Both the position numbers and the translations under genes were made by a program. The notes under the pieces were generated by a model, which worked only from the letters and a program-made list of their open reading frames with translations, was not told the DNA's origin and made no database searches. From the NCBI GenBank assembly GCA_020060105.1, contig JAGVAV010000001.1, positions 1 to 49,522 on the forward strand: a stretch of DNA of 49,522 nt, written 5' to 3'. Every line of letters starts with the position of its first letter. Position 1 is the first letter of the stretch. The stretch comes from Candidatus Woesebacteria bacterium (lineage in GTDB: Bacteria; Patescibacteriota; Microgenomatia; Woykebacterales; 2-01-FULL-43-14). Positions 24,155 through 32,501 of this stretch are shown here, one piece after another.

Positions 24155-25291
24155 CTATTTCAATGCCTCATTATAGACCCTTAACGTCTCTTCCGCCATT
24201 TTTCGCCAACTAAACTCCGCTGCTCTCTTCAATCCTTTCTCAACCATTTCCCGCCGCAAGTCCTTATCAGAAATCACTTTCTGAATTTTCTCCGCCATAT
24301 CAGTAGGGGAGCAGGGATCGAAATATAAAGCCGCGTCAGCCCCAACTTCAGGCAGACAGGAAGCATTCGAAGCCACCACCGGTAAACCTACCGCGAACGA
24401 TTCTAACATCGGAATGCCAAACCCTTCCGACAAAGAAGGAAAAACATAAGCTTCGGCTGCCTTATATAATACCGCCAAATCCTCGTCCGGCACAAATCCG
24501 GGCAAAATTACCCGATTTTTTAACCCCAGCACCTTTACCCGCTCGGCAAGTCGATCATAAAAACTGCTTCGCGTGCACGGATTAATGAGCTTAACCTTTG
24601 GATCCATTAATTTCAAAGCCTCGAGTAATCGATCAAGATTCTTATAAGGATAAGCGTTACCAACATAAACTAGGTAAGGCCGAGTCAAGCCGTATTTATA
24701 AAGAATTTGCCTAACTTTTCCCTCGCTTACCGCCTTTCTCCCCCATTCAGCGAAAACCTTATCCGCCGCTTCGTAAGTAACTCTAATTTTGTCTTCCGCC
24801 ACGTCAAAACTAGTCATTAATTTTTGTTTCGTAAAGTTGGTTGGAACAATTATTTTTCTTGAACGATTAACGGCCAAAGAGATCACCCCTTCATAAACTT
24901 TATGCTTTAAATAATAAACTGGTAACACTCTAGTCGTGGAACTCGCTCCATAGTATTCATTCTTAGTTAAGTCGTGGATGGTCACGACAAAAGGTTTTGA
25001 AGAAAAGATGGAAATGTTAAAGTGAGGAAAGTGCATCAGGTCAACCCTTACTTGATTAATCTTTAAAGGCATTAGTAACTGCTCTTTGAGAGAATACCAA
25101 CGGGCATCAGCCAAAACCTTAGCAAAATTCGGGTTTCTTGGTTGAAAGAGGTAGTAATTACTCTTTCTTAAGAAAACAACGTATTTGTTCTCGTGATCTA
25201 TTTCCTGAAGCTGTTCCAGCAACTTTTCAACATAGCGCCCGACCCCCGTACCCTCGGGACCCAAGAACCGGGCATCAATTCCGATACGCAC
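24155..25291 (-). CDS. Glycosyltransferase family 4 (group 1)
   Basis: MRIGIDARFLGPEGTGVGRYVEKL, VYVGNAYPYKNLDRLLEAL, FPSLSEGFGIPMLESFAVGLPVVASNASCLPEV. Confidence 0.93.
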   Translation of the reverse strand: MRIGIDARFLGPEGTGVGRYVEKLLEQLQEIDHENKYVVFLRKSNYYLFQPRNPNFAKVLADARWYSLKEQLLMPLKINQVRVDLMHFPHFNISIFSSKPFVVTIHDLTKNEYYGASSTTRVLPVYYLKHKVYEGVISLAVNRSRKIIVPTNFTKQKLMTSFDVAEDKIRVTYEAADKVFAEWGRKAVSEGKVRQILYKYGLTRPYLVYVGNAYPYKNLDRLLEALKLMDPKVKLINPCTRSSFYDRLAERVKVLGLKNRVILPGFVPDEDLAVLYKAAEAYVFPSLSEGFGIPMLESFAVGLPVVASNASCLPEVGADAALYFDPCSPTDMAEKIQKVISDKDLRREMVEKGLKRAAEFSWRKMAEETLRVYNEALK

Positions 25292-25299
25292 AAAAACCC

Positions 25300-25440
25300 C
25301 CTAAAATAAAGCACCAAATCACAAGTACCAATAACCAAATAAATTCAAATGATCAAGTTCAAAACGTTTAAAATCTTGAATTTGATTATTGGAATTTAAA
25401 TACTATTTGGTCACTTGGATTTTGAATTTTGTTATTTTTA
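25300..25440. repeat. AT-rich imperfect inverted repeat, CACCAAATTCAAAATCCAAATAACC word type
   Basis: AAAGCACCAAATCACAAGTACCAATAACCAAATAAATTCAAATGATCAAG / CTTGAATTTGATTATTGG..CTATTTGGTCACTTGGATTTTGAATTTTGTTATT. Confidence 0.75.
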
Positions 25441-25444
25441 GCAT

Positions 25445-26329
25445 CTACCCTCTCTTAAATCTATTAAGCACTAGCGCTCCCCAGCATCTAAAATTAATCC
25501 CCACCATCACTATTTTAGTCTGCCATCTTGGATAGACTAAAGAATAATGCTTGTGGTAAAAAATATGCATCGCCCGGTGAAACTCTTTAACTAACCTGGG
25601 ATTACTTTTAGCTCCCCAACTGGCCTTTTTATGATGAATTATTTTGGTCGCCGGGTGATACATTATCTTCCAACCCGCCTTTTTAAATCGATAGGCCCAA
25701 TCAATATCTTCCCCATACATAAAAAACTCTTCGTCAAGTAATCCTACTTGATCCATCGCTTCTTTTCGAACCAGAAAAAAGGCCCCCATTGGACAATCTA
25801 TTTCATAAGTCCCCTCCTCGGGCAAAAAGGTCAGGTTATATTGAGCAAAAAAACTGCTGCGAGGAAAAGCCTTGGCTAAAAAAAGCATATGCCAAAGCGA
25901 CCGGGCGGGAGTAGGGAAACTTCGGCGGCAAGCTCGGTCTAATTTTCCGTTGGGCAACTCCACTCGGCAGGTGCTTACCCCTAACTCCGGCCGACTTTCC
26001 ATAAAATCAGTCATGACCTTGAAAGTTTCAGGCAGGACAATCGTATCTGAATTTAAAAGTAGAGCGTACTTTGTTTTCACCAACCTTAAGGCTTGATTAT
26101 TCGCTTTGGAGAAACCAAGATTTTTGCGGTTTTCCAAAACCGTCACTAAGGGAAAGTCTCTTCTCACCATCGTTACTGAATCATCTTTCGACGCGTTGTC
26201 AACCACGTAAACCTTAATCGCTACTCCAACAGAGCGAAAAACAGAATCAAGGCACTGCTTTAAAAGCGCCTTGGTGTTGTAGTTAACGATGATGACCGAT
26301 AGATCAACTTGATTAGATAACTTTTTCAT
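25445..26329 (-). CDS. Glycosyltransferase family 2 (rhamnosyltransferase-like)
   Basis: LSVIIVNYNTKALLKQCLDSV, VDNASKDDSV, LLLNSDT, DEEFFMYGEDIDWAYR; start at MKKLSNQ. Confidence 0.92.
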   Translation of the reverse strand: MKKLSNQVDLSVIIVNYNTKALLKQCLDSVFRSVGVAIKVYVVDNASKDDSVTMVRRDFPLVTVLENRKNLGFSKANNQALRLVKTKYALLLNSDTIVLPETFKVMTDFMESRPELGVSTCRVELPNGKLDRACRRSFPTPARSLWHMLFLAKAFPRSSFFAQYNLTFLPEEGTYEIDCPMGAFFLVRKEAMDQVGLLDEEFFMYGEDIDWAYRFKKAGWKIMYHPATKIIHHKKASWGAKSNPRLVKEFHRAMHIFYHKHYSLVYPRWQTKIVMVGINFRCWGALVLNRFKRG

Positions 26330-26349
26330 AAATAGATAAAATTCCAAAT

Positions 26350-26645
26350 TCAAAATCTCACACGAGTTACGCAATTACCTCTAGTTGTCATTCCCGATTC
26401 GGCTGTGCCGGATCAAGTCAAGGGCAGGTTTTAATCGGGAATCCGCTACCTTTGTCACTCCCAGATTGGCTGGGAATCCACACAAATGATTCTCTCTAGA
26501 CTCCTGGTACGTTAGAACCCTTGACATCGAAGCGAAAACCTAAAGGAATTAACTCTTGTTGAAACCGTAAGTTGCAAGTATCGGTATCCATAGTTCTTAC
26601 GTACCCCGCTTCCGCGAGAATGACATACGCGTAACTCTTGATCTC
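26350..26645. repeat. Composite intergenic element with ACGAGTTACGC / GCGTAACTCTTG ends
   Basis: Terminal inverted sequence shared with 18465-18600; internal GTCATTCCCGATTC..AATCGGGAATCC and CTCCCAGATTGGCTGGGAATCC hairpins. Confidence 0.6.
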
Positions 26646-26722
26646 AAACTACAAACAATTCTTAAATATTTGAATTTTGTTATTGAATATTATTTGGTTA
26701 TTTGGATTTGGTGCTTGGAATT

Positions 26723-27697
26723 TTATTTTAATACTTCCACCAACTCTTCCCCCGTCACCGTCGCCGTTCCTAACTTGCCAACAACAATACTTGCCGCGTA
26801 GTTGGCAACCTCCGCCGCTTCCGCAAAACTCCCTCCAGAAGCTAAAACCAAAGCCAAAGCGGCTACTACCGTATCCCCCGCTCCGGAAACATCATAAACT
26901 TCCCGAGCCAAAGCAGGAAAATCCCTTATTTGGCCAAGTTTGTTCTTTTCCATTAAACTCATTCCCTCTTCGCTTCGGGTTAGTAAAACCGCCTCGCATT
27001 TTACCAGGCTAAAAAGCGTCTCCACCGATCTTAAAAGAGTCTCGGAGTCAATAATTTCCATCTTACTGGCGACATGGGCTTCTTTCTTGTTCGGAGTTAT
27101 TATCGTCGCCCCAGCGTACTTCGAAAAAACACTCCCCTTAGGATCTACCACCACCGGAATCTTTTTCAAGCCCGCCTGGTTTATTATTCCTTGAGAAAGT
27201 CTAGGGGTCACCACCCCTTTTGAATAGTCGGAAATAACCACTACCTCAACAGAGTCGACCAAGTCTTTAAATTTTTCCAGCAACTCTTTTTCTATTCTTG
27301 AGCTAATCAGATCTTTCGACTCTCGATCAATCCGAAAGAGTTGCTGATTGCGCGCCATCACCCTGGTCTTTAAGGTCGTTGGACGCCGATGGTCAACTAC
27401 TAAACCTTCTTTACCAATGTTATTCTTTTCAAGCGTTAAGCTAATCTTCTTTCCCGAGGAATCGTCTCCCACAACCCCAAGGAGACAAACTCTACCGCCC
27501 AAAGACCTGACATTGGCCGCGGTATTAGCGGCGCCGCCTAAAACGTAAGTTGAACGTTCGATCTCAATTATCGGCACCGGCGCCTCTTGGGAAATCCGGG
27601 ACACTTGACCAAACCGGTACTCATCGAGCATCACATCGCCAATGATCAAGACTTTTTTGTCTTTAAACCTTTGAACTAAATCTCGAAGTCTACTCAT
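26723..27697 (-). CDS. rfaE1: PfkB-family kinase, D-glycero-beta-D-manno-heptose-7-phosphate kinase-like (RfaE1/HldE N-domain)
   Basis: KKVLIIGDVMLDEYRFGQVSRISQEAPVPIIEIERSTYVLGGAANTAANVRSLGG, VDPKG, DVSGAGDTVVAALAL. Confidence 0.88.
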   Translation of the reverse strand: MSRLRDLVQRFKDKKVLIIGDVMLDEYRFGQVSRISQEAPVPIIEIERSTYVLGGAANTAANVRSLGGRVCLLGVVGDDSSGKKISLTLEKNNIGKEGLVVDHRRPTTLKTRVMARNQQLFRIDRESKDLISSRIEKELLEKFKDLVDSVEVVVISDYSKGVVTPRLSQGIINQAGLKKIPVVVDPKGSVFSKYAGATIITPNKKEAHVASKMEIIDSETLLRSVETLFSLVKCEAVLLTRSEEGMSLMEKNKLGQIRDFPALAREVYDVSGAGDTVVAALALVLASGGSFAEAAEVANYAASIVVGKLGTATVTGEELVEVLK

Positions 27698-27714
27698 AGT
27701 AAAATATGAAATAA

Positions 27715-27795
27715 AAAATATCTAACAACGACATTTTCAAACAAAATTTAAAAAGTAAATATCAAACATTAAAATGTAGCTATTTTTGATTTTTT
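27715..27795. repeat. AT-rich imperfect inverted repeat between rfaE1-like and rfaE2-like genes
   Basis: AAATAAAAAATATCTAACAACGACAT / TTTTTGATTTTTTATATGTCGTTTTG. Confidence 0.6.
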
Positions 27796-28316
27796 ATATG
27801 TCGTTTTGCTTTTTGCATTTTAATCTTTGATTTCCTTAAAGGCTTTTCCCTAATTATTTTCTTAATTAATCCCGTCACCGAGTATCCTTCAACCACTGGA
27901 ACTAATCTCACTTCTCCACCGTAAGAAGCAACTATTTTCGCTTCCGGCAGTGTCTTAAGGGTGTAATCACCACCCTTAACGTACACGTCAGGTTGAAAGT
28001 AACCTACCAAACTCTCAGCCGTTAAATCTGAAAAAATGGCAACGTGGTCAACCACTTCTAGATGAGACAGCACTTCGGCTCGCTCGGCTTCAGAAAAAAT
28101 TGGCCTTTTAGGCCCTTTAATCCTTTTGACCGACTCGTCACTATTTAAACCAACAACTAAGACATCGCCAAAACTTCGGGCTTGAGCTAAATAACGAACG
28201 TGGCCAAGGTGAAGAATATCAAAAACACCGTTAGTAAAAATGACCTTTTTACCCTTAGCTTTAGCTTTGTCAACAATTTTTTTTATTTCTTCTTTATTCT
28301 TTATTTTGTCAACCAT
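27780..28316 (-). CDS. rfaE2: Cytidylyltransferase-like, D-glycero-beta-D-manno-heptose-1-phosphate adenylyltransferase-like (RfaE2/HldE C-domain)
   Basis: GKKVIFTNGVFDILHLGHVRYLAQARSFGDVLVVGLNSDESVKRIKGPKRPIFSEAERAEVL. Confidence 0.9.
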   Translation of the reverse strand: MVDKIKNKEEIKKIVDKAKAKGKKVIFTNGVFDILHLGHVRYLAQARSFGDVLVVGLNSDESVKRIKGPKRPIFSEAERAEVLSHLEVVDHVAIFSDLTAESLVGYFQPDVYVKGGDYTLKTLPEAKIVASYGGEVRLVPVVEGYSVTGLIKKIIREKPLRKSKIKMQKAKRHIKNQK

Positions 28317-28319
28317 AAT

Positions 28320-28440
28320 TAGTTAAGATCAAAGATTAAATCTCAAAGTGCAAAGACTAGTTCAAAACGTAAAGCCAAAAAAGTTTTGCACTTTTAACTA
28401 GGCTTTGATATTTGCACTTTACGCTTTGCACTTAAAAATT
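28320..28440. repeat. AT-rich imperfect inverted repeat, AAAGTGCAAAG word type
   Basis: CTCAAAGTGCAAAGACTAGTTCAAAACGTAAAGCC / GCACTTTTAACTAGGCTTTGATATTTGCACTTTACGCTTTGCACTT. Confidence 0.7.
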
Positions 28441-28967
28441 AATTTTGCCAGCTCCTCTAAATCGTTAACCACAAAATCCGCTTCTTTTGATTTCTTTGCT
28501 TCCTTTTCTGATCCCGGGCCAGTTAATACCAAACCGCTCTTCAGGCATCCGGCGGCTTTACCCGCCAAGACATCACTCATCTTGTCCCCCACCATAATAG
28601 AACTTTTCAAATTTATTTTCAAATCAGAGGCCGCCCTCGCTAACATCCCTGGCTTTGGTTTCCGGCAATCACACTCGCCGGTAAAGTCCGGATGGTGGGG
28701 GCAATAATAAACTCCCTCCAGAGAAACCCCCTTTAATTCTAGAACTTCTCTAACTCTTTTGTTGACCGCCTCAACTGCTTCTTTGCCAAAGTAGCCTCTC
28801 GCAACCCCAGATTGATTGGCCACCACTACTATCAGCCAGCCCTCACTCTGAAACCTCCTTAGAGCCTCTACAACGCCCGGCAAGATCCTTATTTTGTCTG
28901 GGTCGTGAGGATAGCCTGTGTCTTCAATAATTACCCCGTCACGATCTAAAAAAAGCGCCTTTTTCAT
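28419..28967 (-). CDS. gmhB: D-glycero-D-manno-heptose 1,7-bisphosphate phosphatase (HAD family, HisB-N/GmhB type)
   Basis: ALFLDRDGVIIEDTGYPHDPDKIRILPGVVEAL, VVVANQSGVARGYF, YYCPHHPDFTGECDCRKPKPGML, MVGDKMSDVLAGKAAG. Confidence 0.93.
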   Translation of the reverse strand: MKKALFLDRDGVIIEDTGYPHDPDKIRILPGVVEALRRFQSEGWLIVVVANQSGVARGYFGKEAVEAVNKRVREVLELKGVSLEGVYYCPHHPDFTGECDCRKPKPGMLARAASDLKINLKSSIMVGDKMSDVLAGKAAGCLKSGLVLTGPGSEKEAKKSKEADFVVNDLEELAKLIFKCKA

Positions 28968-28969
28968 TA

Positions 28970-29070
28970 TAAGAAATTAGAATTTAGAAAATAGTAAATA
29001 GAAGTTTTTCTAATTTACTACTATGACTTACTACTTACTAATTACTACTTTCTATTTTCTACTGGCCTCC
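28970..29070. repeat. AT-rich imperfect inverted repeat, AATAGTAAATAGA word type
   Basis: TTAGAATTTAGAAAATAGTAAATAGAAG / CTTACTACTTACTAATTACTACTTTCTATTTTCTA. Confidence 0.7.
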
Positions 29071-29085
29071 GGTATACGCAATCAA

Positions 29086-29664
29086 CTATAAATTTTCCTC
29101 GACTAGCTTGCAGACGATGTGTCCAATCGTAATATGCGCTTCCTGAATTCTCGGCGTTTCCTCTGAAGGAACTATTAAAGCTAAATCAACAATCTTAGCT
29201 AATTTCCCCCCATCCCTCCCAGTTAACCCAATCGTTTTCGCCCCCTTCTTTTTCGCCTCCTCAACCGCTCTAAGAACATTAACGGAGTTTCCACTAGTGC
29301 TGATTGCCACCAAAACATCTTTGGATTCTACCAAAGACTCTACCTGCCGGGCAAAGGCTTCTTCAAAACCATAATCGTTGCCAATCGCCGTTAAAGCCGA
29401 GGTGTCAGTTGTTAAGGCCAGAGCTGGCAAGGACCGCCTGTCTTTTTCAAATCGGCCAACCATCTCCGCCGCCAGATGCTGAGCATCCGCCGCGCTTCCC
29501 CCATTACCACACAAAATCATCTTTCCACCATTTTGATAAGACTTAATAAGCAATTCCGCTGCTTCAGCTGTCTTCTTGGAGAGTTTTTCAGCCGTCAGTT
29601 TTTTTACTTCAATACTTTTTTCAAACTGTAACCTAATTTTTTCGACCATCCACAAAATTCTCAA
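29086..29664 (-). CDS. gmhA: Phosphoheptose isomerase (sedoheptulose-7-phosphate isomerase)
   Basis: ILCGNGGSAADAQHLAAEMVGRF, LTTDTSALTAIGNDYGFEEAFARQV, ISTSGNSVNVLRA, QEAHITIGHIVCKLVE. Confidence 0.95.
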   Translation of the reverse strand: MRILWMVEKIRLQFEKSIEVKKLTAEKLSKKTAEAAELLIKSYQNGGKMILCGNGGSAADAQHLAAEMVGRFEKDRRSLPALALTTDTSALTAIGNDYGFEEAFARQVESLVESKDVLVAISTSGNSVNVLRAVEEAKKKGAKTIGLTGRDGGKLAKIVDLALIVPSEETPRIQEAHITIGHIVCKLVEENL

Positions 29665-29757
29665 TTATCAATATTCAATGATCAAGAAATTTTTCAACTC
29701 TTCAATGATCATTGCCAACTTGATCATTCTTTGACCCTTGATCATTGAAACTTAGTT
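29655..29757. repeat. AT-rich imperfect inverted repeat, CAATGATCAAG word type
   Basis: CAATATTCAATGATCAAGAAATTTTTCAACTCTTCAATGATCATTG / CTTGATCATTCTTTGACCCTTGATCATTGAAAC. Confidence 0.7.
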
Positions 29758-29775
29758 AAGGTTTAAGTCTTAATA

Positions 29776-30744
29776 CTAGTATTGCTCGAACCTTATCTTC
29801 CCCGTCATCCTTTGCCAAACGCCAACTGGATAACCAACCATTTTTGCCACGTCTCCCTCAATCACTAAAAAGGGAATAGTTAGAAAGGCAAGAACATTAG
29901 TCAATAAGGTTTCCTTGGGGTAATGGTACAAAAATCTACCCCAAAATTTGCTCATATAAACAACAAATCCAGCTAAAAGCGGAATTAAAAATAACAAACT
30001 TATTTGAACGGTTAAGTAAGTCAAAATTACGCCTGAAGCGTATGTGGCATAACGGATCAAGTGCCGCCTGGGCCAAAGTTTGGCGTGCCCATCCCCACGA
30101 GCATATCGATAGTATTGCCAAAAGTAATCTTTCCAAGAATTCCGCACAAACCAGGTCACCCAAGCGTCAGGGGCAAAGTGAAGATCTATTCCCCTTCTTT
30201 TCAGCGTTAGGTCAAAAACGACATCTTCACAAATCGGCAACCATTCCGGGTACTTGGCCACCTTCTCCCAGGCATCTTTCCGAAAGGCAATAGACCGACT
30301 AGAAGGTAGGAACTTCCAAGTTCTTACTTCACCTAAAGAAGGAATCGTCACCGCAGAGAGAACATTGTGAGCGAAACGGCCTCGATAGGCTTTGAAGAAC
30401 CCCGCCACCACCCTTGATTTTTCTTGCTCCTTTAAGGGTCTCGTCAGCGCTTCCAGCCAACCTGAACCTACCTCACAACCAGCATCAGTCACTGCAATAA
30501 TATCTCCTTTCGCCGCCGCAATTGCGATATTTCTTCCCCTAGCAATGTTGGCCCTAGGCTCAATAATTAAGTTAATCGGAAATTTCGCCTTGCTTTTAAA
30601 ACTGTCAATTATCATAACCGTTTTATCTTTCGAGCCCCCGTCGACAATTACCAGTTCATCTAAACCTTTCTGTCTGTTTAGAGAACTAAGCAACTCCTTA
30701 ATGGAAAACTCTTCGTTTTTAACTGTCACCACCACACTAACCAT
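29776..30744 (-). CDS. Glycosyltransferase family 2 with C-terminal TM segments
   Basis: VSVVVTVKNEEFSIKELLSSL, VDGGSKDKTV, ARGRNIAIAAAKGDIIAVTDAGC; start at MVSVVV. Confidence 0.9.
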   Translation of the reverse strand: MVSVVVTVKNEEFSIKELLSSLNRQKGLDELVIVDGGSKDKTVMIIDSFKSKAKFPINLIIEPRANIARGRNIAIAAAKGDIIAVTDAGCEVGSGWLEALTRPLKEQEKSRVVAGFFKAYRGRFAHNVLSAVTIPSLGEVRTWKFLPSSRSIAFRKDAWEKVAKYPEWLPICEDVVFDLTLKRRGIDLHFAPDAWVTWFVRNSWKDYFWQYYRYARGDGHAKLWPRRHLIRYATYASGVILTYLTVQISLLFLIPLLAGFVVYMSKFWGRFLYHYPKETLLTNVLAFLTIPFLVIEGDVAKMVGYPVGVWQRMTGKIRFEQY

Positions 30745-30823
30745 ATCTTTTATTTTAATCCTTATTAACCTTAGATTGCTAGTTATTTCTAAAAAGACTG
30801 TCCTGTCTAACAATGTTTTTAGA

Positions 30824-30944
30824 CGTCATTCCCTCGAAGCTTGTCCTCGAGCCAATCGGGAATAGGGAATCCAATTAACGGTATTACTCACGCCGCAGCA
30901 AGTGAGATTAATTGGATCACCACCTTCGCGGTGATGACCCCGAA
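30824..30944. repeat. Intergenic palindromic repeat cluster
   Basis: GTCATTCCCTCGAAGCTTGTCCTCGAGCCAATCGGGAATAGGGAATCC; TCCAATTAACGGTATTACTC..GATTAATTGGATCACCACCTTCGCGGTGATGACC. Confidence 0.7.
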
Positions 30945-32407
30945 AGGTTTCTAGCAAGCTTATCCATTTTTATTAGATATACTAACGGGGGAATAAAAAT
31001 TACTAAAGAAACAAGAATTTGCAAACTATAAGAATCAATCGACCAGTAGCCAAATAACAAGGGGATTAGATAATAAAATAATGATGAAATTGTCAATATC
31101 AAAACTGTCTTAAAAAAATAATCGTAGCGAGTACCCACCAGAAAAACACTAAAAACGAAAGGCCAAGAAGCGTACCAAGGCCAGAAGGATCGTTGAAAGA
31201 AAAATAAGTACCCAATCAGAAAAACTACAATGGAAGCGATTAAAAACAAAGGTTCAATCTTTTCCTTATTTAACCACTTCTTCAAAAAACTAGGGAAAAG
31301 ACGATAAACGTAAGCTAAAAAGGTTATCGAAAATCCTACTTGCAAAACTCTCGGTACTAAGTGATCGACTAGGTTAGTTTTGTCAAAGTATTCTGCCAAA
31401 AGAGCAGCTATCGCGTGAACTCCGGAAAAAAGAGTATTGGCAATCCATTTCGTTTGCCAGCGAATTCCGTCAAAAATTGCCAATCCTGCCCAATAAGGAG
31501 CAAAGAAAACAACCGCTAAGAGTAAGGAAAGCATACCGCCTATCAGAACTCTTAATAAAGCTTGGCATAAATTTTGGCGATTATTAACCAAATAAAATAA
31601 TAAAAAGAATGGAAGGAAATAGGCGGCTAACGCCTTTGTTAGTATTGCCAAAGATAACCAAAAAATAGCCGTGATAAAATTATTTTTAACCAAAAAGTAA
31701 AGCCCAACTAATGAGAAAAAAAGCATTATCGGATCAAAATGGGCCTGACCGACAAACTCAAACAACATTAATGGATTAAAAAAATAAAGTAAAGCTGGAA
31801 GAGATGGTTTTTCTAATTTTATCTCTTTTGAAATAAGGTAAACCATCCAACTTGTTAAAAGATGGAAGGTTAACATTACTAGTTTGTACCAAAGTAAGCT
31901 TAACCAGATTTGGCCAAACGAAAAGAGGACAATTAACTTATTTATGTAAAGCCACAATGGAAAGTACATTACTCCCCCCGCTTCGGTAAGCTGATATTTT
32001 GTGGCGAAAGGGTTGTACCGGACAAAATTATCAATGTATGGATTGATCCCCTTCAAAAGTTCGTCTCGGCCAACTCCTAAATAGTAGAAAGGATCGAAGG
32101 TTGCAAAAGGAACCAAAATTATTAAGGAGGAGAAAAGTAGAAAGATCAACCATTTTTGCCGGGAAAAGATGAAGTCTCTAAACCCATCGTTAACCAACCG
32201 CAGGTAAAAGAAGAAAACAGTGGCCAGGATTAGGCCAATAAAGAAAGTGTTGCTAATATTGCTTAAAGTCGAACTAGGTTGGCAAGTAAGATAAGAATCA
32301 AAAAAATAACAATTATTTTTGATAATTCCAGGTAAATGAAAAAGACTTGGTACCGCGAGAACAACCCAAGAAACAGCAAACCAGAAAAAAGGGTTAGGAT
32401 TAGTCAT
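30917..32407 (-). CDS. Polytopic membrane glycosyltransferase (mannosyltransferase-like, GT87/PIG-M-like)
   Basis: Many TM segments, DPFYYLGVGRDELLKGINPYIDNF, AHFDPIMLFFSLVGLY; start reset to MTNPNPFFW because the ORF-track N-terminus is repeat-encoded. Confidence 0.75.
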   Translation of the reverse strand: MTNPNPFFWFAVSWVVLAVPSLFHLPGIIKNNCYFFDSYLTCQPSSTLSNISNTFFIGLILATVFFFYLRLVNDGFRDFIFSRQKWLIFLLFSSLIILVPFATFDPFYYLGVGRDELLKGINPYIDNFVRYNPFATKYQLTEAGGVMYFPLWLYINKLIVLFSFGQIWLSLLWYKLVMLTFHLLTSWMVYLISKEIKLEKPSLPALLYFFNPLMLFEFVGQAHFDPIMLFFSLVGLYFLVKNNFITAIFWLSLAILTKALAAYFLPFFLLFYLVNNRQNLCQALLRVLIGGMLSLLLAVVFFAPYWAGLAIFDGIRWQTKWIANTLFSGVHAIAALLAEYFDKTNLVDHLVPRVLQVGFSITFLAYVYRLFPSFLKKWLNKEKIEPLFLIASIVVFLIGYLFFFQRSFWPWYASWPFVFSVFLVGTRYDYFFKTVLILTISSLFYYLIPLLFGYWSIDSYSLQILVSLVIFIPPLVYLIKMDKLARNLSGSSPRRW

Positions 32408-32486
32408 TGCGAGTGACCGAAGGGAAAGCGGCAATCTCAAACAACTTAAGATTGCTGCGCCCGCCAGCCGGCGGATTCGCAATGAC
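32403..32486. repeat. Paired outward-facing GTCATTGCGA...GCAATCT hairpins without an intervening ORF
   Basis: GTCATTGCGAGTGACCGAAGGGAAAGCGGCAATCTC AAACAACTTA AGATTGCTGCGCCCGCCAGCCGGCGGATTCGCAATGAC. Confidence 0.85.
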
Positions 32487-32501
32487 ATTGCCACCATATC
32501 T

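Noticed and set aside
30392-30865. 157-aa plus ORF
   Set aside because: Antisense to a GT2 gene and running into a palindromic repeat.
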